Origin: Prunus persica
Lineage: Eukaryota > Streptophyta > Magnoliopsida > Rosales > Rosaceae
Assembly (NCBI RefSeq): GCF_000346465.2
Contig: NC_034014.1
Span: 8,949,020 to 9,013,019 of the forward strand
Reading direction: 5' to 3'
DNA: 64,000 nucleotides
The position numbers and the translations under genes were made by a program. The notes under the pieces were generated by a model, which did not search any database, was not told the origin of the DNA, and worked only from the letters and a program-made list of their open reading frames with translations. Positions 1 to 11,599 of this stretch are shown here, in pieces. Position 1 is the first letter of the stretch; each line of letters starts with the position of its first letter.

Positions 1-1182
1 TCGAAAGGACTGAACATATTGACTAGCCTACATTTAAAGCTCTATGCCACTTATAGATTGAGTGTCAACTGCTGGCTTGGACTGTGGTTCAGGGAAATTA
101 GATGAGCCACTTCCTTCTCTCTCCTTCATAGTGAAAATCTTAAGAATAAAAGACTTATTTTTCACGTCTTGATTCCCCACAATTATTTTTGAAACTACTA
201 ATGTTTCGTTAATTAGGTTCACAAACCTCGTGATTAGGACAGTCTAAATCCATGTTCTTTTTTATTACTTTCCAATTATGAAATTAAGCAATCTCATATT
301 AGCCTTTTGAAGCTTTGCTCTAAAGTTCTGCCAGGGATTTGGAACATCAAGTAATGTTGAAGTTGTTCAGAGTACTCATTTGTAATCGATGCATATCTAA
401 CAAAAATGTTAACTAGGACTATTTTGATATTAAAGAGCTGTATAATTGTACCAAAATAAAATGGGAGATATTCACAGTAGATATACTAAACCAAAGAAGT
501 ATACACATTACGCAGAGTACCAAAGTAACAAAACAATAGTTGATTGGATTAAGTTGTATCCAACATGCCAGAAATTAAGTTAAAAGTGCACACGCTTGTT
601 CCCTTTATTGGAATCCTTTAGAATAGTCTTCTTTCTGGATGGCCAATAATGACCTAGAAAAGACCCAAATCACCAGAATCTCAGAATTCAAACAAGAAAG
701 TTATCATATTTTGCAACAAAATACTTATTCTCTGCACTGCATCTCTAGCTAGCAGTATTAAACTGCGCTTGAGAATTAAGGAGATGAAAAACATCCGTAA
801 CCTCCCCAGTTAAAGCATCAGCTATGGGAACGCAACTGTGTTGTGAAGTCCTCTTTATTTGAACACCCACTGCAGCCACTTTCTCATTCAAAAAACAAGC
901 ATATTTCATTCTAATATATAGAGCATGACATGTTCTGTCCTAAATAGAACTATACTAAAGCAGAGGCATCATACGTATATAAGCTATATAGATAGCTATA
1001 TATTTCTGCACGTGTTTATTATTCAAAAGCATCATTCATATACAGATCACTTCATATATATTCTATAAAAATTAGGTACAAGGGTCTCTCTTCTCTTATT
1101 ATATTTAATAGATAGTGCAGACATCGATGAAAATCAACTTAATTACACGAAAAAGTATAGATGAAAGTTCAAATCTGCAGAG
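1..1182. other. Intergenic, downstream of MLO-A
   Basis: AT-rich DNA with no supported gene. Only short chance ORFs are present. From about 1,183 onward the sequence resembles the region just downstream of MLO-B (about 19,370-19,480), so the 3' flank of the MLO pair begins there. Confidence 0.5.
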
Positions 1183-2061
1183 AACAATTGAGCTTCTCGA
1201 GGTTTCCTTCCACTTGCTTATAGGCTATGTTTCATTCTACATCAAACTTCATTTTGTTGAAGTTTTACTACTAACAGTCACTATGGGTTTGAGCGTGAGG
1301 GTGAGGTTTCAAAAGGTAACTCAAAGTGAAAACCTTCATATTCTTCCCTAAGTGGCAATTCAAGCGCAATTTCTCTTGCAGACTCTTTATTTTGTACTTC
1401 AGCGAATTGAACTATCATAGAAGCCTGATTGAGATCTACTTGGGTAGAACCACTAGTAGCTTTTCTCAACGCCTTTCTCATTTCTGCCTTCCGAACCCAC
1501 TTAGCAAGGGCTTGACTTGTTTTTTATTCAAATATTGCCGGCTTCATCTTAGCTCCCATCTTCATTACAAGTAACCATACACACCTCAGTCTAACATCTT
1601 TAAAAGGAAGCATAACAAAGATAATGCAATTGCATTAATTCTTTATAATCCTTCATCTCACCTATGTGACAATGGCATACAATGGTAAGGTGCTGTAACT
1701 GCAGAGGAACTGAATGAATGCTCTGTTTACATAGGCATTCAGAATAAGAACAAGATTGAAAAATAAATAAATAATATATCAGATTTTTTAAACTATATAT
1801 ATATATATATGAACAACATAATCCAATGAGTATGCATTTCTATTTATATATATGAACAAGTTTTTACCCGATCACAAGTCTTGGGATGATATAATCAACT
1901 TTCCCCATCATGCAGGAATGAAATCTATATTAAAACTGCAAAACATTGAGCCACCATTTATGAAAAAAGTGTATTGCAACCATATTGATCTGGATAAAAG
2001 TTACTAGTAGGTAATGTTTATGTCATAGTCGTACCAATGTCCAAAAGAAAAATGCCAGTTG

Positions 2062-2567
2062 TGTTTACACCATAATGAACCGAGCAGACCCAGCACCAAA
2101 GTGACTAGCACCAAGACAGCCACGCCTTCTCCTGTGCCGAAGGAAGACACACTTCCAAGGTGCCAGACACCTACCGAAGCTCCCAGCTGCCAAACCTAAT
2201 CTCCAGGACACGTGTCGCCACCACAACGGCTTGCACAAAGTCCCACATTGGAACTTTGTGCAAAACTCCTACTTTCACCTTCCTATAAATAGGGAACAGT
2301 ACCCAGGTACAAAAGACAACTATTCTCCCACTTTTACTGTTACTCTGCCAGAATTACTACTTGTAACTGACTTAGGCATCGGAGAACCTTCGGCCGGCAC
2401 CACACCGGTGTCCGAAGCTTAACGATTGCTTCTCCTCTTTTTACCTTCTACAGGTCTCTCACCAACCCATTTCACCAAGGGCCTCAGCCTTCTTCTCTGC
2501 TGAAGACTCAGCACATCTAATCACTAAGTTGGACTCAATATTGGCCGGGCCATTTTGAGCATCAACA
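2062..2567 (+). repeat. 5' LTR of the gypsy element
   Basis: The 506-bp LTR runs from TGTTTACACC to GCATCAACA. A TATA-like tataaatag lies near 2,285 and is the likely promoter of the element. Five mismatches to the 3' LTR were found by direct comparison: two adjacent to the gaaggaagacac stretch, one in the cac/cat-attgg stretch, one just before the TATA box and one near 2,454. Confidence 0.95.
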
Positions 2568-2570
2568 GTT

Positions 2571-2588
2571 TGGGGCCGTCTGTGGGAA
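2571..2588 (+). promoter_or_regulatory. Candidate primer-binding site
   Basis: The stretch tggggccgtctgtgggaa starts three bases after the 5' LTR, where plant gypsy elements keep a tRNA-complementary primer site. The matching tRNA was not identified. Confidence 0.5.
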
Positions 2589-2679
2589 TTCGACACTTGC
2601 ATCTCCTCTTTCTCTATCAGCCCAGCTGGCTCCTTCACCCCTCAGGCCCCGTCGCCTTTTCTTCACCCCACATTCTGCT

Positions 2680-5138
2680 ATGCCGACCGAGGATAGCCGC
2701 GATACCCAACATCATACCCCCCGCGATGGTACTTCTAGAAGGAAATCTTCGGAAGATGCCACTCTCCAGGCAGAAGTGGAGCGCCTCCGCGACAGTGTCA
2801 CTAAAATATCGGAAAAATACGAGCACCTTCATTGCAGGAATGTTGAGCTAGAACATGACTACCGTGTTTTAAAGCGGAACTGGGAAAGGAATCACACCCA
2901 GGATGCCCAACATGACCTCACCCAGAACGTTGGGCTTACTCAGCCGAACCAGCCAGTACATTCCAGCCACAGTGCCTCGGCCCAAGCTAGGCTCCGCAAG
3001 GGTAAGGACCACCTTCATCCGGAGATAGCCCAGTCACGACCCCTTTGCGTTCCCCCACCGAGGGACCGGCCCCATGAACCAGTCAGGATCTACCAAGATT
3101 GCAGGGATTGCCTCTCGGACCGTCAGCCAAGGCCGATCCCTATCCCTGTCAACCTCGAAGACCCACGGGTGACACACCTGGGCCCCTCGCCAGCCCCCGT
3201 CCGCATACCCGACGAGGAAGGTGTCGGGGACTCGGATACTTGGGACTTTTATAATTCAGAGACCCGGCCAAATTACCACACCGGGGCGCTGGAAAATTGG
3301 GAACAATCCCCAGTCCCTGTCTGCCCCGCCCCCAGGCCTTTGGCACCTGAAACTCTCCCTCATGCCGACCCGGCCATGAGGCTTCTCTTTGAAAAGGTCC
3401 GGCGCCTGGAAAGCGAACAACATCGCAGCCATCAACCCCTCTGGGCAAAACCACGACCAGGGCCCTTTACCGAACGCATCCTCCACTACCACCAGGAGAA
3501 AGATATCCAGCCACTCCGCATCGCTTTCTACACTGGCACGGAGGACCCTCTCACCCACATCCACTCCTTCCGGTCTGCCCTTGGGTGCAAAGGCCTCACT
3601 GATGAAGGCATGTGCCTCCTTTTCCCTTCCACCCTCAGCGGCGCGGCCCTAAACTGGTTCTACAGACTCCACCCCCGCACCATCAACTCCTTCGATAGTC
3701 TCAAGCAACGTTCCTGGACCATTTTATGATCCAGACTGATCGCCTATACTCTGCCGACGACTTGTATATGCTTCGGCAGGCTGAGGACGAACCCCTTCGG
3801 GAATATGCAGCTCGATTCAGTCATGAGTACTCCCGCTGCCCAGACACTGACGATCGCGCTGCCTTCGGCGCTTTTAAGAGCGGCCTCCGCGAGTCCAACT
3901 TCCGCTACCTGGTTCATAGCAACAGTTGGAACACATATGCAGAGCTGATGAAGCAGGCAGCGGTCCATGCTAAGGCTGAATACTTCAATTCCAAGCGTGG
4001 CCCAGCCAACCTGATGCGCAACGCTTTCGCTGACCCTCCACCTGCTTCAGCACCCGCCCCAGCCCCACCTCAGCATTCTACCCCTGCCCCGAGTACCCAG
4101 GACAACCAACAACATAAGCGGAAGGATAGCTACCAGCATCCCTTCGGTAACAACAAATGTGGCAGACATGGCAACCACCACCACTCTAGCGGAAGCAACC
4201 CTCCTAGGCCTGCTGATCGGGCCCCACTTCCATTCACACCCAGGCCCAGGTTCGAGGTATTTACCACCCTCAACACCACCTATGAGAATGTCCTGGTGCG
4301 TGAAGCTCCTATCATCCCCAAGCCACCCCCCCGGAGACCATCCAGCAAGCCCCTGCCAAACACGGGTGTCTTCTGCCGCTTTCATCAATTCAGCGGCCAT
4401 GACACCGAATCTTGTGTTGCCTTGCGCAACATAATTGAAGGGCTCATCCGCGAGGGAAAGCTGGACAACTATGTACACAACATACCAGCCCCGCCTAACC
4501 CTCACCAACGACAAATCAACATGATCTCCACCATCAGCGGAGGTCCTACCCTGGCTGGCACCTCCAACAACTCCATCAAACATTATGTCCGCTCCACCTA
4601 TGCGCACCAGGTCTTCAGCACCGCGCAGGGACGCTTGCCAAAGACCTACAGGACTGGCTGGGCCCCCATTACCTTCTGCGAGGAGGAAGAGCGTGGTGTT
4701 ATCCTCCCCCATGACGATCCACTCATTATCCGGGCCGACATTTCTAACTTCGACGTTGGGCGTATCCTGGTGGACACTGGCAGCTCGGTCAGTGTGATGT
4801 TTGCCGAGGCCTTCAATGAACTCCAGGTCCCGCCTCACCTACTCGACCGAAGCATCACACCCCTTGTGAGCTTCTCGGGTGATGTGGTCCAGCCCATTGG
4901 CAGCATTCATCTCCCTATCTCAATTGGGGCCGCACCCCAGCGGACCACGATCACTACCCCCTTCCTTATCGTCGATTGCCCCACAGCCTACAACGTCATC
5001 CTCGGCCGCCCAGCCTTGGCCCAAATAAAAGCTTTTATTTCCACGCATATGCTGCTGTTGAAGTTTCCCACTCCTAATGGCCCAGGCACGGTGCGCGGTG
5101 ACCAACTCGGGCCCGAAGCTGCTATGCTTCAGCAGTAA
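2680..5138 (+). pseudogene. gag-pro: gag-protease region, frameshifted
   Basis: Two overlapping frames, 2680-3729 and 3726-5138, together cover a Tat/Ogre-type gag and an aspartic protease. The first frame ends with a stop at 3727-3729. The second frame, read upstream of its first ATG, gives FLDHFMIQTDRL, continuous with the gag core, so a single-base loss near 3,710 best explains the break. The second frame holds a CCHC-like knuckle (CRFHQFSGHDTESC, encoded near 4,375-4,415) and the protease active-site motif LVDTGSSVSVMF near 4,765-4,805. A stop at 5136-5138 separates protease from the RT frame; in Ogre elements such a stop can be removed by splicing, which was not shown here. Confidence 0.85.
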
Positions 5139-5182
5139 AATCCACCAATCGCCAACCTAGGAGCGAGGCCCTTTCGGTAACC

Positions 5183-8100
5183 ATGGCTCCCGCCCCTCCT
5201 CAAGCTGGCACAGAACCACCTGAAGACCCAAGGGAGGAGTCCATCGCACCACAGGCCGAACCCATGGAGGACCTGGAGCTGGTTACCCTCCATGACGATA
5301 TCCCGGATCGACAAGTCCGGATCGGCACCTCCATCTCGCCAGAGCTTCGCTCCGACCTGGTCGCCCTCCTCCGCCTCAACTCCGAAGTCTTCGCATGGTC
5401 CTACAATGACATGCCTGGCATATCACCAGACATCATATCTCATGGGCTTAGCGTCAATCCTGCCGTCAGACCAGTCCGACAGAAGCGTCGCGCTTATAAA
5501 GGGGATCACGGTAAGACCTGGCTGGAGCCCCTCGATGGNNNNNNNNNNNNNNNNNNNNNNNNNNNNNNNNNNNNNNNNNNNNNNNNNNNNNNNNNNNNNN
5601 NNNNNNNNNNNNNNNNNNNNNNNNNNNNNNNNNNNNNNNNNNNNNNNNNNNNNNNNNNNNNNNNNNNNNNNNNNNNNNNNNNNNNNNNNNNNNNNNNNNN
5701 NNNNNNNNNNNNNNNNNNNNNNNNNNNNNNNNNNNNNNNNNNNNNNNNNNNNNNNNNNNNNNNNNNNNNNNNNNNNNNNNNNNNNNNNNNNNNNNNNNNN
5801 NNNNNNNNNNNNNNNNNNNNNNNNNNNNNNNNNNNNNNNNNNNNNNNNNNNNNNNNNNNNNNNNNNNNNNNNNNNNNNNNNNNNNNNNNNNNNNNNNNNN
5901 NNNNNNNNNNNNNNNNNNNNNNNNNNNNNNNNNNNNNNNNNNNNNNNNNNNNNNNNNNNNNNNNNNNNNNNNNNNNNNNNNNNNNNNNNNNNNNNNNNNN
6001 NNNNNNNNNNNNNNNNNNNNNNNNNNNNNNNNNNNNNNNNNNNNNNNNNNNNNNNNNNNNNNNNNNNNNNNNNNNNNNNNNNNNNNNNNNNNNNNNNNNN
6101 NNNNNNNNNNNNNNNNNNNNNNNNNNNNNNNNNNNNNNNNNNNNNNNNNNNNNNNNNNNNNNNNNNNNNNNNNNNNNNNNNNNNNNNNNNNNNNNNNNNN
6201 NNNNNNNNNNNNNNNNNNNNNNNNNNNNNNNNNNNNNNNNNNNNNNNNNNNNNNNNNNNNNNNNNNNNNNNNNNNNNNNNNNNNNNNNNNNNNNNNNNNN
6301 NNNNNNNNNNNNNNNNNNNNNNNNNNNNNNNNNNNNNNNNNNNNCCCCTGAGCACGGAGACATCCTCGTGATTTATCTCTCCATCTCAGCTTCGGCTGTT
6401 AGCTCTGTGCTCATCCGATCAAGAAATAACGCGGAACACCCAGTGCATTATGTCAGTAAAGCATTGCAAGATGCCGAAGTTCGGTACCCGGACATCGAAA
6501 AATTGGCGTTCGCCCTGGTCGTCTCGGCAAGACGCCTCCGACCATATTTCCAGGCTCACACCATCCATGTCTTAACCAACCAACCGCTCCGACAGGTGTT
6601 GCAGAACCCAGAAACTTCCGGGAGGCTGGTCAAATGGGCCATTGAACTGGGCGAGTTTGATATTCATTACAAACCCCGCCCGGCTATGAGGGGCCAGGCC
6701 GTTGCTGACTTCCTATCCGAATTCACGGAGCCTCAAGCTTCGGCAGCTTTCCAGCCCATAACCGAACCCAATCCCCCTCTCAGCCAGAACCAAACCCCCA
6801 CCGAAGGCAATCTCGACCTAACCCAGCCCCTATGGACCTTATTCGTAGACGGCTCTTCTAATGCCCAGGGCTGTGGGGCCGGCCTCGTTCTCATCTCCCC
6901 AGACAAGGTTGCCCTCGAGTACGCTCTTCGCTTCAAATTCCAAGCCTCCAACAATGAGGCCGAATATGAAGCACTCTTAGCTGGTCTTCGATTAGCCAAA
7001 GAGATGGACGCCAGGCAAATTCAGATATTCAGCGATTCACAACTCGTGGTCCACCAGGTCAACCAGGACTTCACGGCTAAGGATGCCTCTATGACGGCCT
7101 ACCTCCAGCACGCTCGGCACTTGCTGGCGACCTTCCACGCCCACTCTATCAAGCAAGTGCCACGCTCCGAGAATAGCCATGCCGATGCACTAGCCAGGTT
7201 GGCATCAGCCTTGGAGCAAGGAATGGGTCGCCACATCCACATCGAGTTTTTGGCCCAGCCCAGCACACAAGCCCCACTCATCTGCACTATTGATCACAGC
7301 CCTACATGGATTGACCCCATCCTCCAGTTCTTACAGAACCAAACACTACCGGCTAATCCGGCAGAAGCACGACGCGTTCGCCATCGCTCTGCCCGTTACC
7401 TGATCATTAACGGCTCCTTATACAAGCGGGGTTTCAGCCTTCCTTACCTCCGATGTCTGACTCCAGAGGAGGGTCACTATGTCCTCCGAGAAATCCATGA
7501 AGGCATATGCGGTAACCACTCGGGCGCACGCTCGCTGGCCCATAAGGCAATCCGCCAAGGATACTTCTGGCCATCGCTCCACATTGACGCCCAAGAATTC
7601 ACCCAGAAATGCGACAAGTGTCAGCGATTTGCCAACATTCCACAACTCCCGGCTGAACCGTTGACTGCCATCGTCAGCCCTTGGCCATTTGCCCAATGGG
7701 GACTGGATCTCATTGGACCTATGCCAGAGGGCAAGGGCCAAGTCAAGTATGCAGTTGTGGCCATAGACTACTTCACCAAGTGGGCTGAGGCCGAGGCCTT
7801 GGCCACCATCACTGCGGCTCGCATCGAATCCTTTGTATGGCAAAACATCGTATGTCGCTTCGGCATCCCCAACTCCATCGTCACCAACAATGGCCGGCAA
7901 TTTGACAACGCCAAATTCAAGCAATTTTGTTCCAACCTCAAGATTTGTCTGTGTTTCGCCTCCCCAGCCCATCCTCAGTCCAATGGCCAGGTCGAAGCCG
8001 TGAACAAAATTATCAAGAAGACCCTCAAGACAAAACTTGACAAAGCCAAGGGCTGCTGGCCAGAACTGCTCCCAGAAGTACTCTGGTCCTACCGCACTAC

Positions 8101-8543
8101 CTTCCGCACATCCACGGGTGAAGCGCCGTTCTCCCTATCATTTGGAACCGAGGCCGTGGCTCCGGTAGAGATTGGCCAGCCCACATACCGAACCTCCATC
8201 TTACGATGCAACGGCCAATGACGAGCAGTTGGCCCTCAACCTCGACTTCATTGACGAGCTCCGGGACCAATCGAGCATGCGTAATGTCGCGTACAAACAA
8301 CGGATCGCCAAATATTACGACTCCCGAGTCAAGCCCCGTGCTTTCAAAATTAGGGACTGGGTCATGCGCAAAGTCTCCTTGGCTACCAAAAATTCCAGCG
8401 AAGGCACCCTCGGCCCTACATGGGAAGGTCCTTATGAGATTATCAAAATCTGCCGCCCCGGCACTTATCAGCTTCGTGATTCCACAGGCAAGACGCTGCC
8501 TCACCCGTGGAATGCTGACCACCTCAAGTACTATTACAAGTAA
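5183..8543 (+). pseudogene. pol: pol: RT, two RNase H domains, integrase (gapped and frameshifted)
   Basis: The frame 5183-8221 starts with the region before RT, is interrupted by N from 5539 to 6344, and resumes in the RT-linked RNase H. A second RNase H follows with the acidic set in FVDGSS, NEAEYEAL, FSDSQL and NSHADAL. The integrase has the zinc-binding His/Cys set (HEGICGNH, CDKC), GLDLIGPM with the first catalytic Asp, and NGQVEAVNK with the catalytic Glu. The expected second catalytic Asp reads Asn (IVTNNGRQF, codon 7886-7888). The frame shifts near 8,195-8,205 and continues at 8172-8543 with the C-terminal chromo-like tail (GPTWEGPYEI to the stop). The RT active site cannot be assessed because it falls in the gap. 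Confidence 0.88.
5539..6344. other. Assembly gap, 806 N
   Basis: An unsequenced stretch covers most of the reverse transcriptase domain. The bases just left of it (about 5,500-5,538) do not continue the RT in the usual way, so the gap edge or gap size may be inaccurate. Confidence 0.99.
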
Positions 8544-8862
8544 ACATATCTAGACCCTAGGACAATACTTTGGTCTTGATTATTTACTGTAAAGTAGAAG
8601 TAAGGTATCTAGACCCTAGACCACTTGTACCTTCTGCCTTTCGGCACCTATTTAAATGAAACGCCTGACTCCGGCTCATTTTCATGCATTCACATGGCAA
8701 TTACTTTACTAGCACAATTGATATCACACAAGTCTCATATCATAAATAAAAACACCCTTGCTCCAAGCAAGGACAAGTGTTCATCCATAAACAAAATAAC
8801 AAGTGTTCCAACCCAATCATTAAAGCACAAAATCACTATAACACACAACGAAGGCGACGCCT

Positions 8863-11100
8863 TCAAGACTCGGTCGACGGGGCATCCTCAGTAGCCGGCT
8901 CAGCCTCTGGTGTCGGGGCGCTAGCATCAGCAGGAGGGGTCTGTGCAGGTGGCTCGCCACTGGTGTCAAAGTTAATCTCCATCGAGGGGTTGAACCTAAC
9001 CAACCTATCTTCCCAGCGAAGCTGCTCATCAACCAGTCGGTCCATGATATAGCTCTTCAGCTCCTCCGAGGATCGGAAGGACTCAATCGCCTCGACTCGG
9101 GCAGCAGCCACCTCTTCAGCCCTCGATCTCTTCAGCTCCTCCACCTCCTTGGCCAGGGCCGCCTTTTGAACCAGCAAGGCGTTCTTCTCTCGGATGGCCT
9201 CCTGCGCCTCCGCCATTTTGCTCTTGGCTAGCTCATCCCGCCTCTTCAGCCTCTGGATCTCCTTGTCAGCCTTGGCCATGCTGACGTACATCTCGCCAAA
9301 GGCCTGCAAAACAAAAACCATGTTAGTCAATCCACACAAAAATAATCCAACACAAATACATTCAAGAAGGGCCTAAACACTTACATAGGCAGAGGTGAGG
9401 ATCGTCTTTTGGGCCCGGTCAATGAAGGAAGAAGCTGGGGTCCTCGCCAGAGCCTCAGGGTCGCTCTTCACGCCTTCCAGGAAGACGTTCACTAAAGGCA
9501 CCTCCTGCCGGTGCATGGCCAGGTTGACCTCCTTCTTCTGCTGGCGTAGCCTGACGAAGTCTACCTTCTCTACCCCTTCAGCGAACACGTCCTCCATGCC
9601 GAAGGGTAGCTTCGGCGGTGCCTGCAGATCAAAGGGCGGAAGTCTTGGCCCTGACCCCATCACATGCTGATGAGCCTCCTCCAAGGCTTTCCTCTTCCCC
9701 AGCACTTCCGCGACCCGACCCTCATCATCATCCCTGGGTCGTTTTCCAGCAATCTTCTCAACCTTCTTGGCCCGAGACTCCCTCAGCCGCTTCTGCATCT
9801 CGGCCTCATCAATGTCTACGGCCACCTTCGTACTCCCCCTTATGATGCCAGCCACTGTCAAAATAAACAAAGCAATTCTATTACTCAAACTCACAAAGGC
9901 TCAGCACAAAACAAAAAGATAACCCAGGTACTTACTTCCTCGCAGCAGTCCGGACTCAAACAAATTCTTCTGCGTGACTAGATTCCCGCACTCACGCTTA
10001 GTCTCCGACAGCTGCGCCCTCACCCACTCAACCTCGTCTTCCTGCTCCTTGGAGATAGGCCCCCACTTCACTGAACCTGCACCAAAGGTTAGATACTACT
10101 TAGCCATTTATACTGGCACAGACAAAATACAGAACCACAAATAGGAGCCAAGACAACACTATCAAACATCAACCAGTCTTAAGGGATGGGGCCAAGGACC
10201 TATAGACTGGAAGTGGGTAGGAATGTGTTGGACAACGCTCTGCCCTGGCGGACTCTCCCAGTTCCCATAAGCCATGCACCATCTGTTCCTCCAGGACTTT
10301 TGCGTAGTTGGCTTGTGTCCAATAAAATAGCCTCTCTCCTTCGCCTTTCGGCAATTCGCCTGTACCCAGCCAAAATTCCCCTGCTGCTTCGAAATAGAAT
10401 ACAAGTACATGAACTGCTCGAACGTTGGCTCCCCCAACCCAGCCAACCACCAGGCGATGTACACCCCATGAAGAAGAATCCAAAAGTTGGGATTATACTG
10501 CCCCGGTGCATACCCCAACTTGGCCAACATCATCTGAACCCACGGATGAAATGGTAGTCTGAAGCCGTGCCGATACATATCTGTAAAAATCATCACGGAG
10601 CCATCCGAGGGATATCTGACTACATCGGCCTCCGTGGGTAACCTCAAGCCCACATAGGCTGGCACACAAAAATCTGTTCGTAGCTGGGCCAATTTCGCCT
10701 CTGTAAGTGTATTCCGCCGCGGCAACGGGACACCAACCCGGATATCTAATCCCTCTGATACCGAAGCCACGGCTATACCCACAGATCCTGATGGTGATGC
10801 CTGGTTGCTCGAACCCACTTCTTGCGTTTGAGGCAAGGCTAGAACCCGATTTGCTACAGCCTCTAACTCTATATAATTTCTCTGCATCTCCCTATATGCA
10901 GCCGACCCAGAGTCTCCCGATGGCTCAGCCCTCTCACCCCCAGGCCCTATCATCCTACTTTCTATGGTTCCTTCTACCATACCCTCTGTCTCTGAACTCT
11001 CCTCTTCAGAACAAATATATTGGCTGGGCTCTTCACTCTCAGTGTCATCCCCGCCAAAGGCAGGGGGCTCAGGACTTTCTCTATCAGAACTTTCAGACAT
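8863..11100 (-). CDS. Antisense spliced gene in the gypsy element (gypsy-type putative transposase family)
   Basis: Four exons read in one frame on the strand opposite to gag-pol: 11100-10200, 10076-9936, 9854-9385 and 9303-8863, with GT-AG junctions and compatible phases. They give about 650 residues. Exon 1 starts with an acidic Ser/Glu-rich stretch, then has a conserved block with YRHGFRLPFHP (residues 176-186) and GQYNPNFW. This resembles the plant 'putative gypsy type transposon' domain family (Transposase_28). Exons 2-4 are rich in Lys, Glu and Arg and look coiled-coil forming; the tail is Pro/Ala/Glu-rich. Antisense ORFs between pol and the 3' LTR are known in Tat-lineage elements such as maize Grande. 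No stop or frameshift was seen in this copy, unlike gag and pol. A weak TATA-like ctatttaatag lies about 340 bp upstream (11,441-11,452, minus strand). Its function is not established. The splice model has no transcript support here. Confidence 0.7.
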
Positions 11101-11599
11101 CTACAATTTGCAAAAAACAAGAAAAAGGAACTAATGCACATGCAAAGAGGATCGAACCACAACAACAAAAATTTGGCAAATCTACATGTTCTTTGGTATC
11201 CAGGCAAGAATTCTACATGTTCATACATATGTTCAAAGTGTTCATCATGTTCAATGTGTTCTTCCTAGCCTTCAACATGTTCATGCAAAACAATACATTT
11301 CAATTCAAAAGTTCTAGCGAAATAGGGTCTAACCTTGTTTGCACCACCACAAACTCCTTGCCGGAAATCGCCTCCTCTCCTTCAAATTCTCACAATTTTT
11401 CTCTACTCAAGCCAAGTGTGATGCCTTCACCACCCAAGTTCCTATTAAATAGCCAACTAAGGGTATCACGCCTCGTTTCACGAGCAAACCCTAGCACCCT
11501 TTCATATTCCCTCCTAAATCCCTTGTACCTACACACAATTTGAAATTCAATTTTCAAAATTCACAAACAACCAAAAACAGAAAATTGAGGGAAACTTAG

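Noticed and set aside
3726..3729. Translational coupling at ATGA
   Set aside because: The conserved gag sequence continues across the overlap in the second frame, so a frameshift explains it better.
4047..4838. 263-codon ORF on the minus strand
   Set aside because: It lies wholly opposite the gag-protease region, which has clear motifs on the plus strand. It is a composition-driven shadow.
5423..6371. ORFs spanning the N run in several frames
   Set aside because: They are open only because N has no stop codons.
7418..7972. 184-codon ORF on the minus strand
   Set aside because: Opposite the integrase core; no recognisable domain.
10707..11543. 278-codon ORF on the plus strand
   Set aside because: It overlaps exon 1 of the antisense gene, which has the better protein features and in-phase introns. 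The plus frame shows no domain.
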